DNA of 64,000 nt from Piscinibacter sp943370595 (GCA_943370595.1 CALRRO020000008.1:1-64000), one strand, 5' to 3'; numbered from the stretch's first letter, positions 35,642-44,787 are shown. Notes: a model not told the origin generated them from the letters alone. Numbers and translations are program-made.

Positions 35642-36949
35642 TCAGCTGCCGCTCTTCGCCGCTTCATCCAGCGAGCGCAGCCATGCAAGCTTCTCGCCCA
35701 GCTTGATGTCCAAGCCGCGATTCGTCGGTTGGTACCAATGCGGTGGCTCGATGCCGTCTGGGAAGTAGGTCTGTCCTGCGGCGTACGCGTCGGGCTCATC
35801 GTGTGCGTACCTGTACTCCGCGCCATAGCCCATTTGCTTCATGAGCTTTGCGGGAGCATTTCGAAGATGCATAGGCACGGGGCGAGAGCCGTCCTGCTTG
35901 ACGAAGGCCTTAGCCTGGTTCCACGCGAGGTAGGCGGCATTCGACTTGGGTGCGAGGGTGAGGTACGTGACTGCCTGAGCCAGCGCCAGCTCGCCTTCCG
36001 GCGACCCAAGCCGGTCATAGGCCTCCGCTGCGTTCAGCGCGAGCTGCAGCGCACGGGGGTCCGCATTGCCGATGTCCTCACTCGCCATTGCAATCATTCG
36101 CCTGGCCACCTGCCGACCGTCGCCCCCGCCATCAAGTATTCGCGCCAGCCAGTACAGGGCCGCGTCGGGCTGTGAGCCCCTCAGCGACTTGTGGAACGCC
36201 GACAGCTGCCAGTAGAGCTCGTCGCCGCCCTTGTCGAAGCGGCGCAACGAAGGACTCGTAGACGACCTTGCAAACTCGCCTGACGCGTGCGCAAGGCCAG
36301 CACCAGTCGCGGCTGTCGCCACCTGCTCTACCAAGTTCAAGAACCGCCGCCCGTCGCCGTCTGCATAGCCCTTCAGAAGGGCTAGCGCGTCAGCGTCAAA
36401 GGTCACCCCTTGCAGGTGCGGAACGGCGCGCTCGTAGAGCTGCTGTAGCTCGTCGTCAGCCAGGGGCTGAAGGGTGTAGACCTGTGCCCGCGACAGCAGT
36501 GCGTTGTTGACCTCCATGCCGGGATGCTCAGTGGTCCCGCCAACTAGCGTCAGCAGGCCAGACTCAACATGTGGCAGGAGTGCGTCCTGCTGGGCCTTAT
36601 TGAAGCGGTGAATCTCGTCGACGAACAGCACGGTCGATTTTCCGTAGCGGTCAAGAGCGTCCTGTGCATCATCGATAGCCTGCCGTATGTCCTTCACGCC
36701 GGCCAGGACTGCCGATATGGCGATGAACTTGCTGTTCGTGGCATTGGCTGCCAAGCGACCTAGCGTTGTCTTCCCGACGCCAGGCGGCCCCCAGAGGATG
36801 AAGGAGTGCAGCTTCCCTGCCTCGAAGGCGAGCCGAAGCGGCTTGCCGGCGCCCAAGAGATGGCGCTGGCCCACAACGTCATCCAGTGTCTTCGGACGAA
36901 GAAGCTCCGCGAGAGGCGGCTTTGGTTGTGAAGTGAAGAGGTCAGACAT
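35642..36949 (-). CDS. rarA: Island-borne replication-associated recombination ATPase RarA
   Basis: 435-residue complete RarA/MgsA, a AAA+ ATPase that acts at stalled replication forks. Walker A GPPGVGKTT (54-62), Walker B DEIH (111-114) with RFNKAQQDALLPHVESG, sensor region GGTTEHPGMEVNNALLSRA (137-155) and the MgsA C-terminal domain. It is clearly homologous to, but diverged from, the split host gene. It is the last gene of the island operon, 31 bases after gmtX, and presumably replaces the function lost by insertion. At the site equivalent to the insertion point the DNA reads CAGTGG instead of CGGTGG (36529-36534). Confidence 0.95.
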   Translation of the reverse strand: MSDLFTSQPKPPLAELLRPKTLDDVVGQRHLLGAGKPLRLAFEAGKLHSFILWGPPGVGKTTLGRLAANATNSKFIAISAVLAGVKDIRQAIDDAQDALDRYGKSTVLFVDEIHRFNKAQQDALLPHVESGLLTLVGGTTEHPGMEVNNALLSRAQVYTLQPLADDELQQLYERAVPHLQGVTFDADALALLKGYADGDGRRFLNLVEQVATAATGAGLAHASGEFARSSTSPSLRRFDKGGDELYWQLSAFHKSLRGSQPDAALYWLARILDGGGDGRQVARRMIAMASEDIGNADPRALQLALNAAEAYDRLGSPEGELALAQAVTYLTLAPKSNAAYLAWNQAKAFVKQDGSRPVPMHLRNAPAKLMKQMGYGAEYRYAHDEPDAYAAGQTYFPDGIEPPHWYQPTNRGLDIKLGEKLAWLRSLDEAAKSGS

Positions 36950-36980
36950 GGCTATTTCGCTTTGCGCACCGATGTGTTGC

Positions 36981-37643
36981 TCATTGAGCGAGGACTTTGC
37001 GAATCGCGCGAGTGAACCCCGGCTCGAAGATGCGTCGCCCCTTCTCGTTTAGAACCTCGCCACTTCGCCCCTCCGACCAGCCCTGGTCGCTCAAGAAGTC
37101 CACGGAAACGGCACGCTCCAGCGCCTCACGCTCAGAGGGGGTAAGACTCTGCCTAGGCGAAGGTAGCGCAAGCGCTGGTGCGTTTGAAGGGGCGGGGCTG
37201 GGCAACGAGGGGCTTCGGTCAAGCGTCAGGTGCGTGAGCGACTTCAGCAGATTTACTTCAGCCTGCAGCTTGTCCCTCTCGATGAGGGCTCCCTGGACCA
37301 GAGCTCGGATGGCGGGGTCGTCGATGCGCGCCACGAAGTCATGACTGGCCTTGCCCTTTGGCTCTGCCGCGCGAACCTCGACAGGGCCGGCGTGCTTCTC
37401 CCAAGCCTGAATGAGGGTCCGGTAGTCCTCAGACGGCGCGTTGTACAGCGCTCGCGCCTTGATTCCCCCGGCTGCCTCCCAAAGCTTGCCGACGACAGGC
37501 AGAGAGAAGTCCTTCGAGCCGGCGTACTGGGCAGCGCAAAGCTCGTGAAGGCGCCGCAGGTTCTGTCGCTTTTGCTCCCGAGTGCAACCTTGCAGCAGTG
37601 CATCGAGGACGTCATCGGGGTGCGGTGCAGCTCGCTTACTCAT
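36981..37643 (-). CDS. gmtX: Gamma-mobile-trio protein GmtX
   Basis: 220-residue protein. N-terminal half is helical with EQKRQNLRRLHELCAAQYAGSKDFSLPVVGKLWEAAGGIKARALYN (about 23-69), resembling the N-terminal DNA-binding-like part of GmtX, then YRTLIQAWEKHAGP, a predicted coiled-coil stretch (ALIERDKLQAEVNLLKSL), a Pro/Ser-rich linker and a C-terminal segment ending EPGFTRAIRKVLAQ. Role in the trio is unknown. Start overlaps the gmtZ stop by 8 bases. Identification rests on length, order next to GmtZ and remembered family sequence. Confidence 0.78.
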   Translation of the reverse strand: MSKRAAPHPDDVLDALLQGCTREQKRQNLRRLHELCAAQYAGSKDFSLPVVGKLWEAAGGIKARALYNAPSEDYRTLIQAWEKHAGPVEVRAAEPKGKASHDFVARIDDPAIRALVQGALIERDKLQAEVNLLKSLTHLTLDRSPSLPSPAPSNAPALALPSPRQSLTPSEREALERAVSVDFLSDQGWSEGRSGEVLNEKGRRIFEPGFTRAIRKVLAQ

Positions 37644-40584
37644 CGTTAGTCTCCAGTACAGGCGTCACGGTTAGCGCCGGGCTACGGTCGGCTCCGTGGA
37701 GAAGACTTCGCACGTCCAACTTCAGCATGTCGCTCAGGCACTTGCCGGCGTCGATGAGGGCAATGATGTCGCGTCGACCCAGGGATTGGTCCTTCGGGTT
37801 GGCCGCCATGGCTAGGCGCTTGAGGAACGCATTGCCCGCGATGAGCTGGTCTTCTTCGCTCAGGCCGAGGAACAGCGGCGGCAAGCCCTCGCGTGCCAAT
37901 GCTGCGTCTAGTAGTTGCCCACGTCTGAACACCGCCTTCCCCGGGTTGATGTCAGGGTAGAGCTCGGCTGCATCGCACACGCCGGCAAGCTGCAGTAGCT
38001 CGCTGTCGACCTCCTGCACCGCAAGCTGCACGTCGAAGGCGCTGCCTACAGCAACGAGAGCTCGGCCATCCTCGTCTGCCGACGCGTTCGCAGCAAGCTC
38101 TTTCGCCTTCTCCACGCAGCGCTGCATCAGCCGGATGGTCGCGGCTACGTCTTCGGTCAAGTCGCTGTAGCGCTGCATCTGCGTCTCATAGATGCGCTCC
38201 GTCTTGTCGAGCAACTCGTGCTGCTCAAATAGGCGACCTTCAGCCTCGGCATCGGCGCGGGCAGCGCGCAGCTCACCGAGCTGGCGCTCGGCCTTCACGG
38301 CCGAGTTCATGGCCTCGTCCGAGAAGTAGAACAGCGTGTTCACGTGTGCCTGTAGTGCCCAGAGATAGTGAGGCTCTGTCACAAACCAGCGACAGCGTAC
38401 GCAGTTGCGGGCGCCGCCTGGAACCGGCGCATGACGTGGGGTTGAGGGCGTTCCGATATTCGGCCCGCCGTTGTAGCAGCCGCCGATGCTGCGATTCCCT
38501 TCAATCTGGCTTGTGTTGCCGCCCACCAGGCAGATACCGTGGTGCATGGGCATCCACCCGGCGGGATTTCTGGCCCCGGGATGCTCCTCGACGGCCAGTG
38601 CCAACGTGGTTGAGCTGTTGCAGATTGCTTGCTTGACCAGAGTCTTGTACTCGGTGTCTCGAAGAAAGCGAATGACGCTCTTGTCTTTGTTCGCATCCAG
38701 GCGCTTGGCGGCCTCGGCCAGCTGTTCGTTGGCGTGCGACGCGCCGAGCTTGGTGTAGTAGAGGGTCATCACAAGCCTCGAATGCCCGGCAATCTTCTGA
38801 AGAATGGGGAATGGAACTTGCCCTTCCAGCGCCAAGGCCGTGATGAGAGAGACGCGAAGGCTGTGCAGAGGGAAGTGCACACCCAGGTGCTTGCCCTCCT
38901 TGACCAGCTGGATTCGCGAGCCATCAGGGAGCACCTCGCCACGCTTCGCCAGTCTCTCTTCGTACGCCTCAAGCAAGGTGAACCAAGGCGTGTCCAGGGT
39001 CTTCATGCCCAGCGGAAGGTGAGCTTCAGCGGCTCCGAGCTCTGGCGTTCTAAACAGGAAGCATGAGTCGGAGAACCCTGCGAGCTGTACGTCGGACTTT
39101 GCGTCAAGCACCTTCGGTCCCAACTCGGACCAAGGTGTGCGCCGTGCCACAGGGTTGTACTTCTCCTGCCAGTTGCGCAGGCGGTCGAGCCAATAGAACG
39201 GGTTGCTGTGCGTGGGCCCCGTACTCAGCCAGGGCAGTTCGTATCCCTTGTCTGAGCCGCTCAGGTTGGCGTCAGCGGTCTTGTTCGTGTTGATGTACAG
39301 CACCACACTCGGTGCGCTGGCCACACCCATCTGAACCTTGCGGCGGAACACGCCGCATTGCAGAGGTTTGCGCTCAGTTCCGGTCTTCAGGCGGTGCGGG
39401 TTTGGCGACCACGTGCCGCCTGCCGACGAGAAGCTGTAGCGCCAAGTGTCGGCCTCCCCTGAGTCGAGGAGCCGCACCTGCGTTGTCCGCAGCGGCAAGC
39501 AGAGCTTGGTGAGCAGCGCCACCCAGCGTACGGGCGACCACATTTCAAGGACTGGACCACCGTTGGCCTTGCTGCGACGACGAAGACGCCACACGCAATC
39601 GGGGTCAGCCTTGTCGATGCGGCTCTCATCAACCTCGAACCAATCGGTTGCACCGCCGCTACCGGAGCTTCCCTCTTCACCGCCCAGAGCAGCTTGCGCC
39701 CAAGTCCAATCGGAGAATGTAGGCCCGCTCGCCAGCATTGCGCGCAACTCGTCGATGTACCCGTACGGAAGCGGCGAGCGCACCGACTCGGCTGTCTGTC
39801 CACCACCGCCACGCGCTCGTCTCCGTACAGGGTTGTGGAACTCGGGACCAACCACCGGGCGGCCGTGGTCGTCGGGCGCACTCATCTCGGTCAGCAGCAC
39901 CCAGTCGAGGAAGTCGCAGACGTAGTTGTTCCGTACTCGGCCCACGCTTGCTTTGTAGCCCTTGAGCGAGGAACTGAAGAAGTCCGGCAACAGAGTTCGT
40001 CGCGACAGGACCTCGGCGGGTGCGGTCGGCAGCCCCGCCTTCTCTACCGTGTTCTTCAGGTAGTCCTGGAAGAACCGCCGGAGCACGAGCAGCTTGCTGC
40101 GTACGCTCTTCTTCTGCTCTCGAATCCACTGTGCACCGAGGACTCGCCAAGCTTCAAGCTCGGGCAGGTCTTCACGCATCCACGCGAGGTCCTTGTCGTG
40201 GCTTACAGGCGTAAGCCGGCCCCGCTCGCCGCGATGCCCCTTGTACTTCAGGCCCGCCGCTTTTAGCCATGCGTAGATGGTCGGCTCCGCAGCACCAATG
40301 GCCTTCGCAGCAGCCTCCAGCCCCTGTGACTGCGCAATGTCCATGGCACGCTGCTTCTGCTGAGGGGTGTAGCGGACCTGCTTGGCCGGCACGTGCCCCT
40401 CCTTCTTCCGATGCTGCTTGAGCCAGTACCCCAGCGTCCCGTCCGGAACGTCCAGCTCATTCGCAACTACCACGCGTGGCTTGCCCGCTAACAGCATCTC
40501 CAGGGCCTGCTGCCGCACTTCGTCGGAGTGCTTCTGGCCAGGAGTGAACTCAGGTGACAGAGATGGACCCTTGCTCTTCGACAT
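37636..40584 (-). CDS. gmtZ: Gamma-mobile-trio integrase GmtZ (VPA1269 family)
   Basis: 982-residue integrase. Residues about 20-60 and 72-112 are two helix-turn-helix-like units (VVANELDVPDGTLGYWLKQH and AAKAIGAAEPTIYAWLKAAG). The central part is a divergent tyrosine recombinase: box I Arg in LPLRTTQVRLLD (Arg366), HSLR (574-577), GHSRLVMTLYYTK with His601 and Tyr609/610. The C-terminal part has conserved cysteines (GICLVGG, GGCYNGG, NCVRCRW, about 690-750) like a zinc site, then a long coiled-coil region. Much larger than a phage integrase. Starts 12 bases after gmtY. Confidence 0.85.
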   Translation of the reverse strand: MSKSKGPSLSPEFTPGQKHSDEVRQQALEMLLAGKPRVVVANELDVPDGTLGYWLKQHRKKEGHVPAKQVRYTPQQKQRAMDIAQSQGLEAAAKAIGAAEPTIYAWLKAAGLKYKGHRGERGRLTPVSHDKDLAWMREDLPELEAWRVLGAQWIREQKKSVRSKLLVLRRFFQDYLKNTVEKAGLPTAPAEVLSRRTLLPDFFSSSLKGYKASVGRVRNNYVCDFLDWVLLTEMSAPDDHGRPVVGPEFHNPVRRRARGGGGQTAESVRSPLPYGYIDELRAMLASGPTFSDWTWAQAALGGEEGSSGSGGATDWFEVDESRIDKADPDCVWRLRRRSKANGGPVLEMWSPVRWVALLTKLCLPLRTTQVRLLDSGEADTWRYSFSSAGGTWSPNPHRLKTGTERKPLQCGVFRRKVQMGVASAPSVVLYINTNKTADANLSGSDKGYELPWLSTGPTHSNPFYWLDRLRNWQEKYNPVARRTPWSELGPKVLDAKSDVQLAGFSDSCFLFRTPELGAAEAHLPLGMKTLDTPWFTLLEAYEERLAKRGEVLPDGSRIQLVKEGKHLGVHFPLHSLRVSLITALALEGQVPFPILQKIAGHSRLVMTLYYTKLGASHANEQLAEAAKRLDANKDKSVIRFLRDTEYKTLVKQAICNSSTTLALAVEEHPGARNPAGWMPMHHGICLVGGNTSQIEGNRSIGGCYNGGPNIGTPSTPRHAPVPGGARNCVRCRWFVTEPHYLWALQAHVNTLFYFSDEAMNSAVKAERQLGELRAARADAEAEGRLFEQHELLDKTERIYETQMQRYSDLTEDVAATIRLMQRCVEKAKELAANASADEDGRALVAVGSAFDVQLAVQEVDSELLQLAGVCDAAELYPDINPGKAVFRRGQLLDAALAREGLPPLFLGLSEEDQLIAGNAFLKRLAMAANPKDQSLGRRDIIALIDAGKCLSDMLKLDVRSLLHGADRSPALTVTPVLETNDE

Positions 40585-40596
40585 CGCGCTTCCTTG

Positions 40597-42003
40597 TCAG
40601 GATTCCAGGACCGACATCAGTGCCCTGCGCTGTGTCACAGCTGACTCAAGGCGCTGCGCCGCGGCGCCAAGCTCCTTCATTGCCGTGGCCAGTGACGGCA
40701 TGGTGTAGGGCTCTTGGCTGCTCAGCGAGCTGTGGTGCATGAAGCGGCGAATGAGCTCGCGCGGCACTCCTGCGTCGCGAAGACGCTGGCCATACGCGTG
40801 ACGATGTCCGTGAGGCGTTGTGCCAGCGGCCTTCGAGACTTCGAGACCGATTCGTCGAACAGCGCGTGCGTGGGCCTTGTTGAACTGCGCCAGCGCGTAC
40901 AGGTGCCCCATTGGCTCGCGGTCCGTGTTCACGAACGCGAAGGGGTGTTTGCGCTCCAGGACCGCGATTTCGGTCAGGTACTTGTACCAAACGCCGCGGA
41001 AGAACTCGCCCCACCATGGCTCGAACCAGTACGCGCGGAAGTAGAGGCTTCCCAGGTCCTGCTCGTGCGCGCCGCCCTTCCAGCCCGCGTGGTGGTACCC
41101 CAAGACCTCGTTGCGGGGCTTCAGCCCCCAGCGCTCCTGCAGGTACGCCCTGCGATTGCCCTTGCGCTGGCGGCCCTGTGCGTCATACCAGTCGGCAGGC
41201 GCGTCTCCATCGCTTGGGTGGTGGATGAGAACCAGTGATGCCCGAGGGTTGGTCGGGTCGGGCAGCACATCGGAGATGTAGAGGTGAAACGGCTCTGACT
41301 CACGGAAGCCGGCACAGTGCATTAAGACGGTGATGAGGATGTTTCGATAGTCGAATCGCTCGCCGACGCGAAAGCCCTCGGTTATGAGCCGTTCGAAGTG
41401 CTGGTCTGGAAAGGCAGGTGGCTCACTTGCCTCTACGCTGATTCCCCTCTTGGCACGGAAGAGTCGCCCGGGAGCATCGCTGGCGGTATCCAATGAGCTT
41501 GCCCACGTGTGACCGAGGAAGGCCTTGTCACGACGGTACTGGTAGGCTGTCTCGTCCACCATGCGGTCGTACGTAGAGCCCGCGTACTTCGGGTTGAAGA
41601 GAGCAGCCGCTGGCCTTGTCTGGGACAGGTAGTCGAAGAAGTCATTGAGCGCGGTTACCACCTTGCGGGCACGGTGCTCGCCGAGCGGGCTCCACCCAAG
41701 CCCACTTGGGTCCGCGCCGGTGTGCCGGTCATAGGAGCCCGTGTAGAGGCGCTGACCAAAGTTCAGGAACAGGCGGTAGTTGTCGCGCTCCGCCGGATTG
41801 GTGGACAGGTACTCAAGGAAGAGGCGCACCGCACGCGCGACGCCGAGCATCCACTGGATGCTCCGGTCATGCGCTCGAGCGAGGAAGTAGTCCAGCAAAG
41901 GCTCAAGCACACCAGCTGGCGTGACGAGCACGGGGACGTCCGTCCTTGCTCCAGTGCTGTCCGTCTTGACGCTTGCTTTGACCAAGGTGATTGGCATGGG
42001 CAT
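40597..42003 (-). CDS. gmtY: Gamma-mobile-trio tyrosine recombinase GmtY
   Basis: 468-residue site-specific recombinase. Catalytic residues are visible: Arg234 in CAGFRESEPFHLYISDV, HGHR (398-401) in box II, a His in FMHHSS (423-424) and the nucleophile Tyr433 in SSQEPYT. The N-terminal 200 residues form the SAM-like core-binding domain. The start at 42003 (MPMPITL) was chosen because it lies one base after the helicase stop; the frame is open to 42039. With GmtZ it should carry out island integration and excision; the trio is usually conserved together. Confidence 0.87.
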   Translation of the reverse strand: MPMPITLVKASVKTDSTGARTDVPVLVTPAGVLEPLLDYFLARAHDRSIQWMLGVARAVRLFLEYLSTNPAERDNYRLFLNFGQRLYTGSYDRHTGADPSGLGWSPLGEHRARKVVTALNDFFDYLSQTRPAAALFNPKYAGSTYDRMVDETAYQYRRDKAFLGHTWASSLDTASDAPGRLFRAKRGISVEASEPPAFPDQHFERLITEGFRVGERFDYRNILITVLMHCAGFRESEPFHLYISDVLPDPTNPRASLVLIHHPSDGDAPADWYDAQGRQRKGNRRAYLQERWGLKPRNEVLGYHHAGWKGGAHEQDLGSLYFRAYWFEPWWGEFFRGVWYKYLTEIAVLERKHPFAFVNTDREPMGHLYALAQFNKAHARAVRRIGLEVSKAAGTTPHGHRHAYGQRLRDAGVPRELIRRFMHHSSLSSQEPYTMPSLATAMKELGAAAQRLESAVTQRRALMSVLES

Positions 42004-42004
42004 G

Positions 42005-44209
42005 TTAGTGCTCCGCGAACAGTCGCTGGACAAGCGCACCGAGGCTCACTCGTCGCTGGGATGCGCTAGGTGGGCGCTTGACGACATCGGCTGCCAGGCT
42101 CCGGTCGCCAACGAGGAGCACCTGTTGCGTCGCCCTTGTTATCGCTGTGTAGAGCATCGTCCGGTCGAGGTTCTTGGCGCGGAACACGGGAACAACTACG
42201 CGGCCGAACTGCGAACCCTGTGCCTTGTGAACCGTAATCGCATAGCCGAGCTCCAGTGCGTCCAGGACTTCGTCTGTGACGGCGCGCAGCTCTCCATCGT
42301 CCCAGCGAACCCAACCGTACGTGGCGACGCCTTCGACGTCTACCAACGGCGCGTCCTCTATCGAGTGAAGATGCCCAAGGCTTCCGTTCTGCAAGCCCAG
42401 GTGCCAGAGGTTCTTCGTGCAGAGCACCGGGTCACCGAGCCTGAAGCCCGTGTGCTCCAAGCGTCTGCGCTCCTCATTGAAGACCAGCAGCTGCTTCGCG
42501 TTTGCGGCGAGCCGCTGCTGACAGAGCGCGTTCAGCGCAGCACTGGATACAGAGCCCCTGCTCTTCGTGAAAGTGAGCACCTGGGTGTCGCCAGGCTGCT
42601 TGGCCAACAGTTCCAGCACAACGTGGCCCGCGTCCTCCTCACCACACTCGACGAACGCAATGTCTGCGTCGTCAGTCGAAGGCAACTCCGGAAGATGGCC
42701 GTCTCTAACAGCACTCGCAACTGCGGCGATGTCGCCGCCGAAGCGGCGCACTACCGTCAGCTCGACCCTTGCGAGCTGGGGCACGTCAGCCAGGGCATGC
42801 AATGTCAGCCCTGGCCCGACGGGCGGCAATTGAAACGGGTCACCGATAAGGATGAGCCTGGCGTCCTCAGGCATTGCGCCGACCAGCTTGTAGGCCAGAA
42901 GAATGTCCAGCATGCTGGCTTCATCGACTACCAGCGTGCTGCCCTCAGGCAGCCCATCCTTCGCTACGTTGCGAAGGAAGCCCGCAATCGTCATCGACGG
43001 TTTGCCCGTAGCCTCGGCCATTCGCTTTGCCGCTCGGCCTGAGAGCGCCATCTGATAGACGGCCTGACCTGCTGCATCGAGCATTGAGCGGATGCACTTG
43101 AGCACGGTCGTCTTGCCGACGCCAGCACCGCCCGTGATGAGTACCAGTCGGCTGGAAGCAGCTGCCTGCACAGCGCCGCGCTGAGCTGCGTTGAGCAAGA
43201 AGGGTGAACCGAGGGCCTCTGCTTCCGCCTTCTCGTAGTCGTCAATCAGCGCATCGACCTCTATCGTTCTCATGACTGGCAGAGACTGAGCGGCGAGCCG
43301 CACCAGCCATTCGCTCAACGAGCGCTCAATGGCCCACGCACCGAGCCCATACAGCCGACCTTCCTCCTCGATGGCGTAGTGATGCTCGAGGGCTAAGTGC
43401 AGTGCGTGGTCAGACTGCGCTGCCCCAACCAATCGGGCAACCTGCGGCCTTACCTCTTCGCGCGAAGCCCATGTGTTTCCACGGTCGAGCTCCTTGAAGA
43501 GCGCGCTCTCCGCGGCAGCACCAAGCCGTCGGGCATCGTCGTCAGCCACAGCAAAGAAGCGACGCGCAAGTTCATCGGTCGCCTGCCACGAGAGCCCGAA
43601 AGCTAGAAGGCGGTAAGGGTCCTCAGCTATGGAGGAAAGAGCATCGCTTCGATAGACAGTGAGCACCTTCTGGGAGACCCTCAGGTCCAGCCCCATGCGC
43701 TGGAACGCTGCTACGGCGTCAGAGTCGCCATAGACGGCCCATCCCTCCAGCAGAACGGTGGCAAGGTCGGCGCCGATGCACCCGGCGATGCGTGCGTGGT
43801 CGCCCTCGTCAAGCGCCGCGTACAGGTCACTGCCAAGCGTCTCCCACAAACGTCTAGCCTTGACCTCTCCGATGCCTGGGAACGCCGAGCTTCGCGCAAG
43901 CAACTGAACGATGTGCTCGCCCGAAGGCCTGAGCAGCTCGACTTGAGTGGCATGCAGCTGCCGCTCGTTGACTCGCCAGCCGTCGACGTCGTAAGCCACG
44001 TCCGCGTACGAGCCACTGACCCTCCACCATTGGCCTTCTTGGACGTCGGCTGTGAGGACGCGATGCGGGGCTAGCACTGAGTAGCGCGGAGCCGTGGGCC
44101 TTGCGCAACCGGCAGAGTCGATGGCAAGCGCAGAGAAGACAACAGCCTTGCTGCCGCGCTTGCGAACTCGCTGCACGCGCAGCGTGGTTGTTTCGAGGTT
44201 GGAGGTCAA
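42005..44209 (-). CDS. RecD2-like SF1B helicase of the island
   Basis: 734-residue AAA/SF1 ATPase with RecD2 layout: an N-terminal OB-like domain, helix-hairpin-helix segment (FPGIGEVKARRLWETLG, about 110-126), a RecD2-type N-terminal region with YRLLAFGLSWQATDELA, then the helicase core with Walker A GGAGVGKTT (360-368), Walker B VVDEASM (Asp429-Glu430), motif III GDPFQLPPVGPG, motif V GYAITVHKAQGSQF and motif VI LYTAITRATQQVLLVGD. A 5'-3' DNA helicase is expected. It may help unwind or repair the excised island or serve as defence cargo. Overlaps the upstream gene by ATGA (44206-44209). Confidence 0.88.
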   Translation of the reverse strand: MTSNLETTTLRVQRVRKRGSKAVVFSALAIDSAGCARPTAPRYSVLAPHRVLTADVQEGQWWRVSGSYADVAYDVDGWRVNERQLHATQVELLRPSGEHIVQLLARSSAFPGIGEVKARRLWETLGSDLYAALDEGDHARIAGCIGADLATVLLEGWAVYGDSDAVAAFQRMGLDLRVSQKVLTVYRSDALSSIAEDPYRLLAFGLSWQATDELARRFFAVADDDARRLGAAAESALFKELDRGNTWASREEVRPQVARLVGAAQSDHALHLALEHHYAIEEEGRLYGLGAWAIERSLSEWLVRLAAQSLPVMRTIEVDALIDDYEKAEAEALGSPFLLNAAQRGAVQAAASSRLVLITGGAGVGKTTVLKCIRSMLDAAGQAVYQMALSGRAAKRMAEATGKPSMTIAGFLRNVAKDGLPEGSTLVVDEASMLDILLAYKLVGAMPEDARLILIGDPFQLPPVGPGLTLHALADVPQLARVELTVVRRFGGDIAAVASAVRDGHLPELPSTDDADIAFVECGEEDAGHVVLELLAKQPGDTQVLTFTKSRGSVSSAALNALCQQRLAANAKQLLVFNEERRRLEHTGFRLGDPVLCTKNLWHLGLQNGSLGHLHSIEDAPLVDVEGVATYGWVRWDDGELRAVTDEVLDALELGYAITVHKAQGSQFGRVVVPVFRAKNLDRTMLYTAITRATQQVLLVGDRSLAADVVKRPPSASQRRVSLGALVQRLFAEH

Positions 44210-44631
44210 CGTGGTCGCCTACCCGTAGCGGCGAGCAGCTCGTCCAGCGCTTCGTACCGTTGAAGACGCTTGCGCATCTCAGCGAGCGCTGCACGAAGCG
44301 AAGCATTCTCCACTTCCAGCTGCTTGAGCCGCTCGCGGTCAGTAGCTTGTTGGAGCTGGCCTGCAGCGCGAAGCGGCAGGTCCTCGCTGGCCTGCAGTGC
44401 TTGCGGTAGCACGCCACGAGCCCTGAGACCGTCTTCGAGCTCGTTGAGAGCTTGCTTGACGCGCGGGTTCTGCTGGAGGACTGAGCGCGCACAGCCGACG
44501 GCCTTGCATATCTCGGAACGATTGAGCTGACCACCCCGGACCATTGCCCTCGCGTCGGCGTCAGTCAGCTCGGCGGCCCAGCGCTTGAACGCCGCGAAGT
44601 GCTCCGCGCCCTTCTCCTGACCACTCAGCAC
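44206..44631 (-). CDS. VPA1267-family protein
   Basis: 141-residue protein, first gene of the island operon. Contains AMVRGGQLNRSEICKAVGCARSVLQQNPRVKQALNELEDGLRARGVLP (about 29-76), which looks like a helix-turn-helix domain, then a C-terminal coiled coil (ERLKQLEVENASLRAALAEMRKRLQRYEAL). I recognise it as the VPA1267 family that accompanies GMT genes. The start is GTG at 44631, preceded by GAGGGAGG. A HTH at the head of the operon next to a palindromic promoter suggests a DNA-binding regulator or recombination directionality factor; this is inference. Confidence 0.72.
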   Translation of the reverse strand: MLSGQEKGAEHFAAFKRWAAELTDADARAMVRGGQLNRSEICKAVGCARSVLQQNPRVKQALNELEDGLRARGVLPQALQASEDLPLRAAGQLQQATDRERLKQLEVENASLRAALAEMRKRLQRYEALDELLAATGRRPR

Positions 44632-44645
44632 ATGGCCTCCCTCAA

Positions 44646-44770
44646 ATACATACTATGTATTATGAAGGGTATTTATCAACTTCGCAAGGTGCGACAAGTG
44701 GCTCTTGCGCTACAGAAGCCTCGACGTGAGTCCCGGGACAGGGAGAAACAGGCCGCTCTTCTATGTATAG
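44646..44770. repeat. Right subterminal CTATGTAT-type repeats of the island
   Basis: ATACATACTATGTAT (44646-44660) is an inverted repeat with 7-bp arms around one base; CTATGTATAG (44761-44770) lies near the end. Both share the TACATAG/CTATGTA core of the left end. Read inward, the right end GTTCTTTAGCCCTC..CTATACATAG and the left end GACTTAAACCCTAGGCATACATAG show loosely matching terminal inverted repeats. Confidence 0.65.
44659..44687 (-). promoter_or_regulatory. Predicted promoter of the island operon
   Basis: On the minus strand: -35 TTGCGA (44687-44682), 17-bp spacer, -10 CATAAT (44664-44659), about 28 bases before the GTG of the first island gene. The -10 abuts the palindrome ATACATACTATGTAT, which would overlap the transcription start, so a protein binding this repeat would repress the whole operon. 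Confidence 0.65.
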
Positions 44771-44787
44771 GAAAGAGGGCTAAAGAA

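Noticed and set aside
42005..44209. Island helicase as RecD of a RecBCD complex
   Set aside because: There are no recB or recC genes nearby, and the N-terminal helix-hairpin-helix region and length fit the stand-alone RecD2 type.
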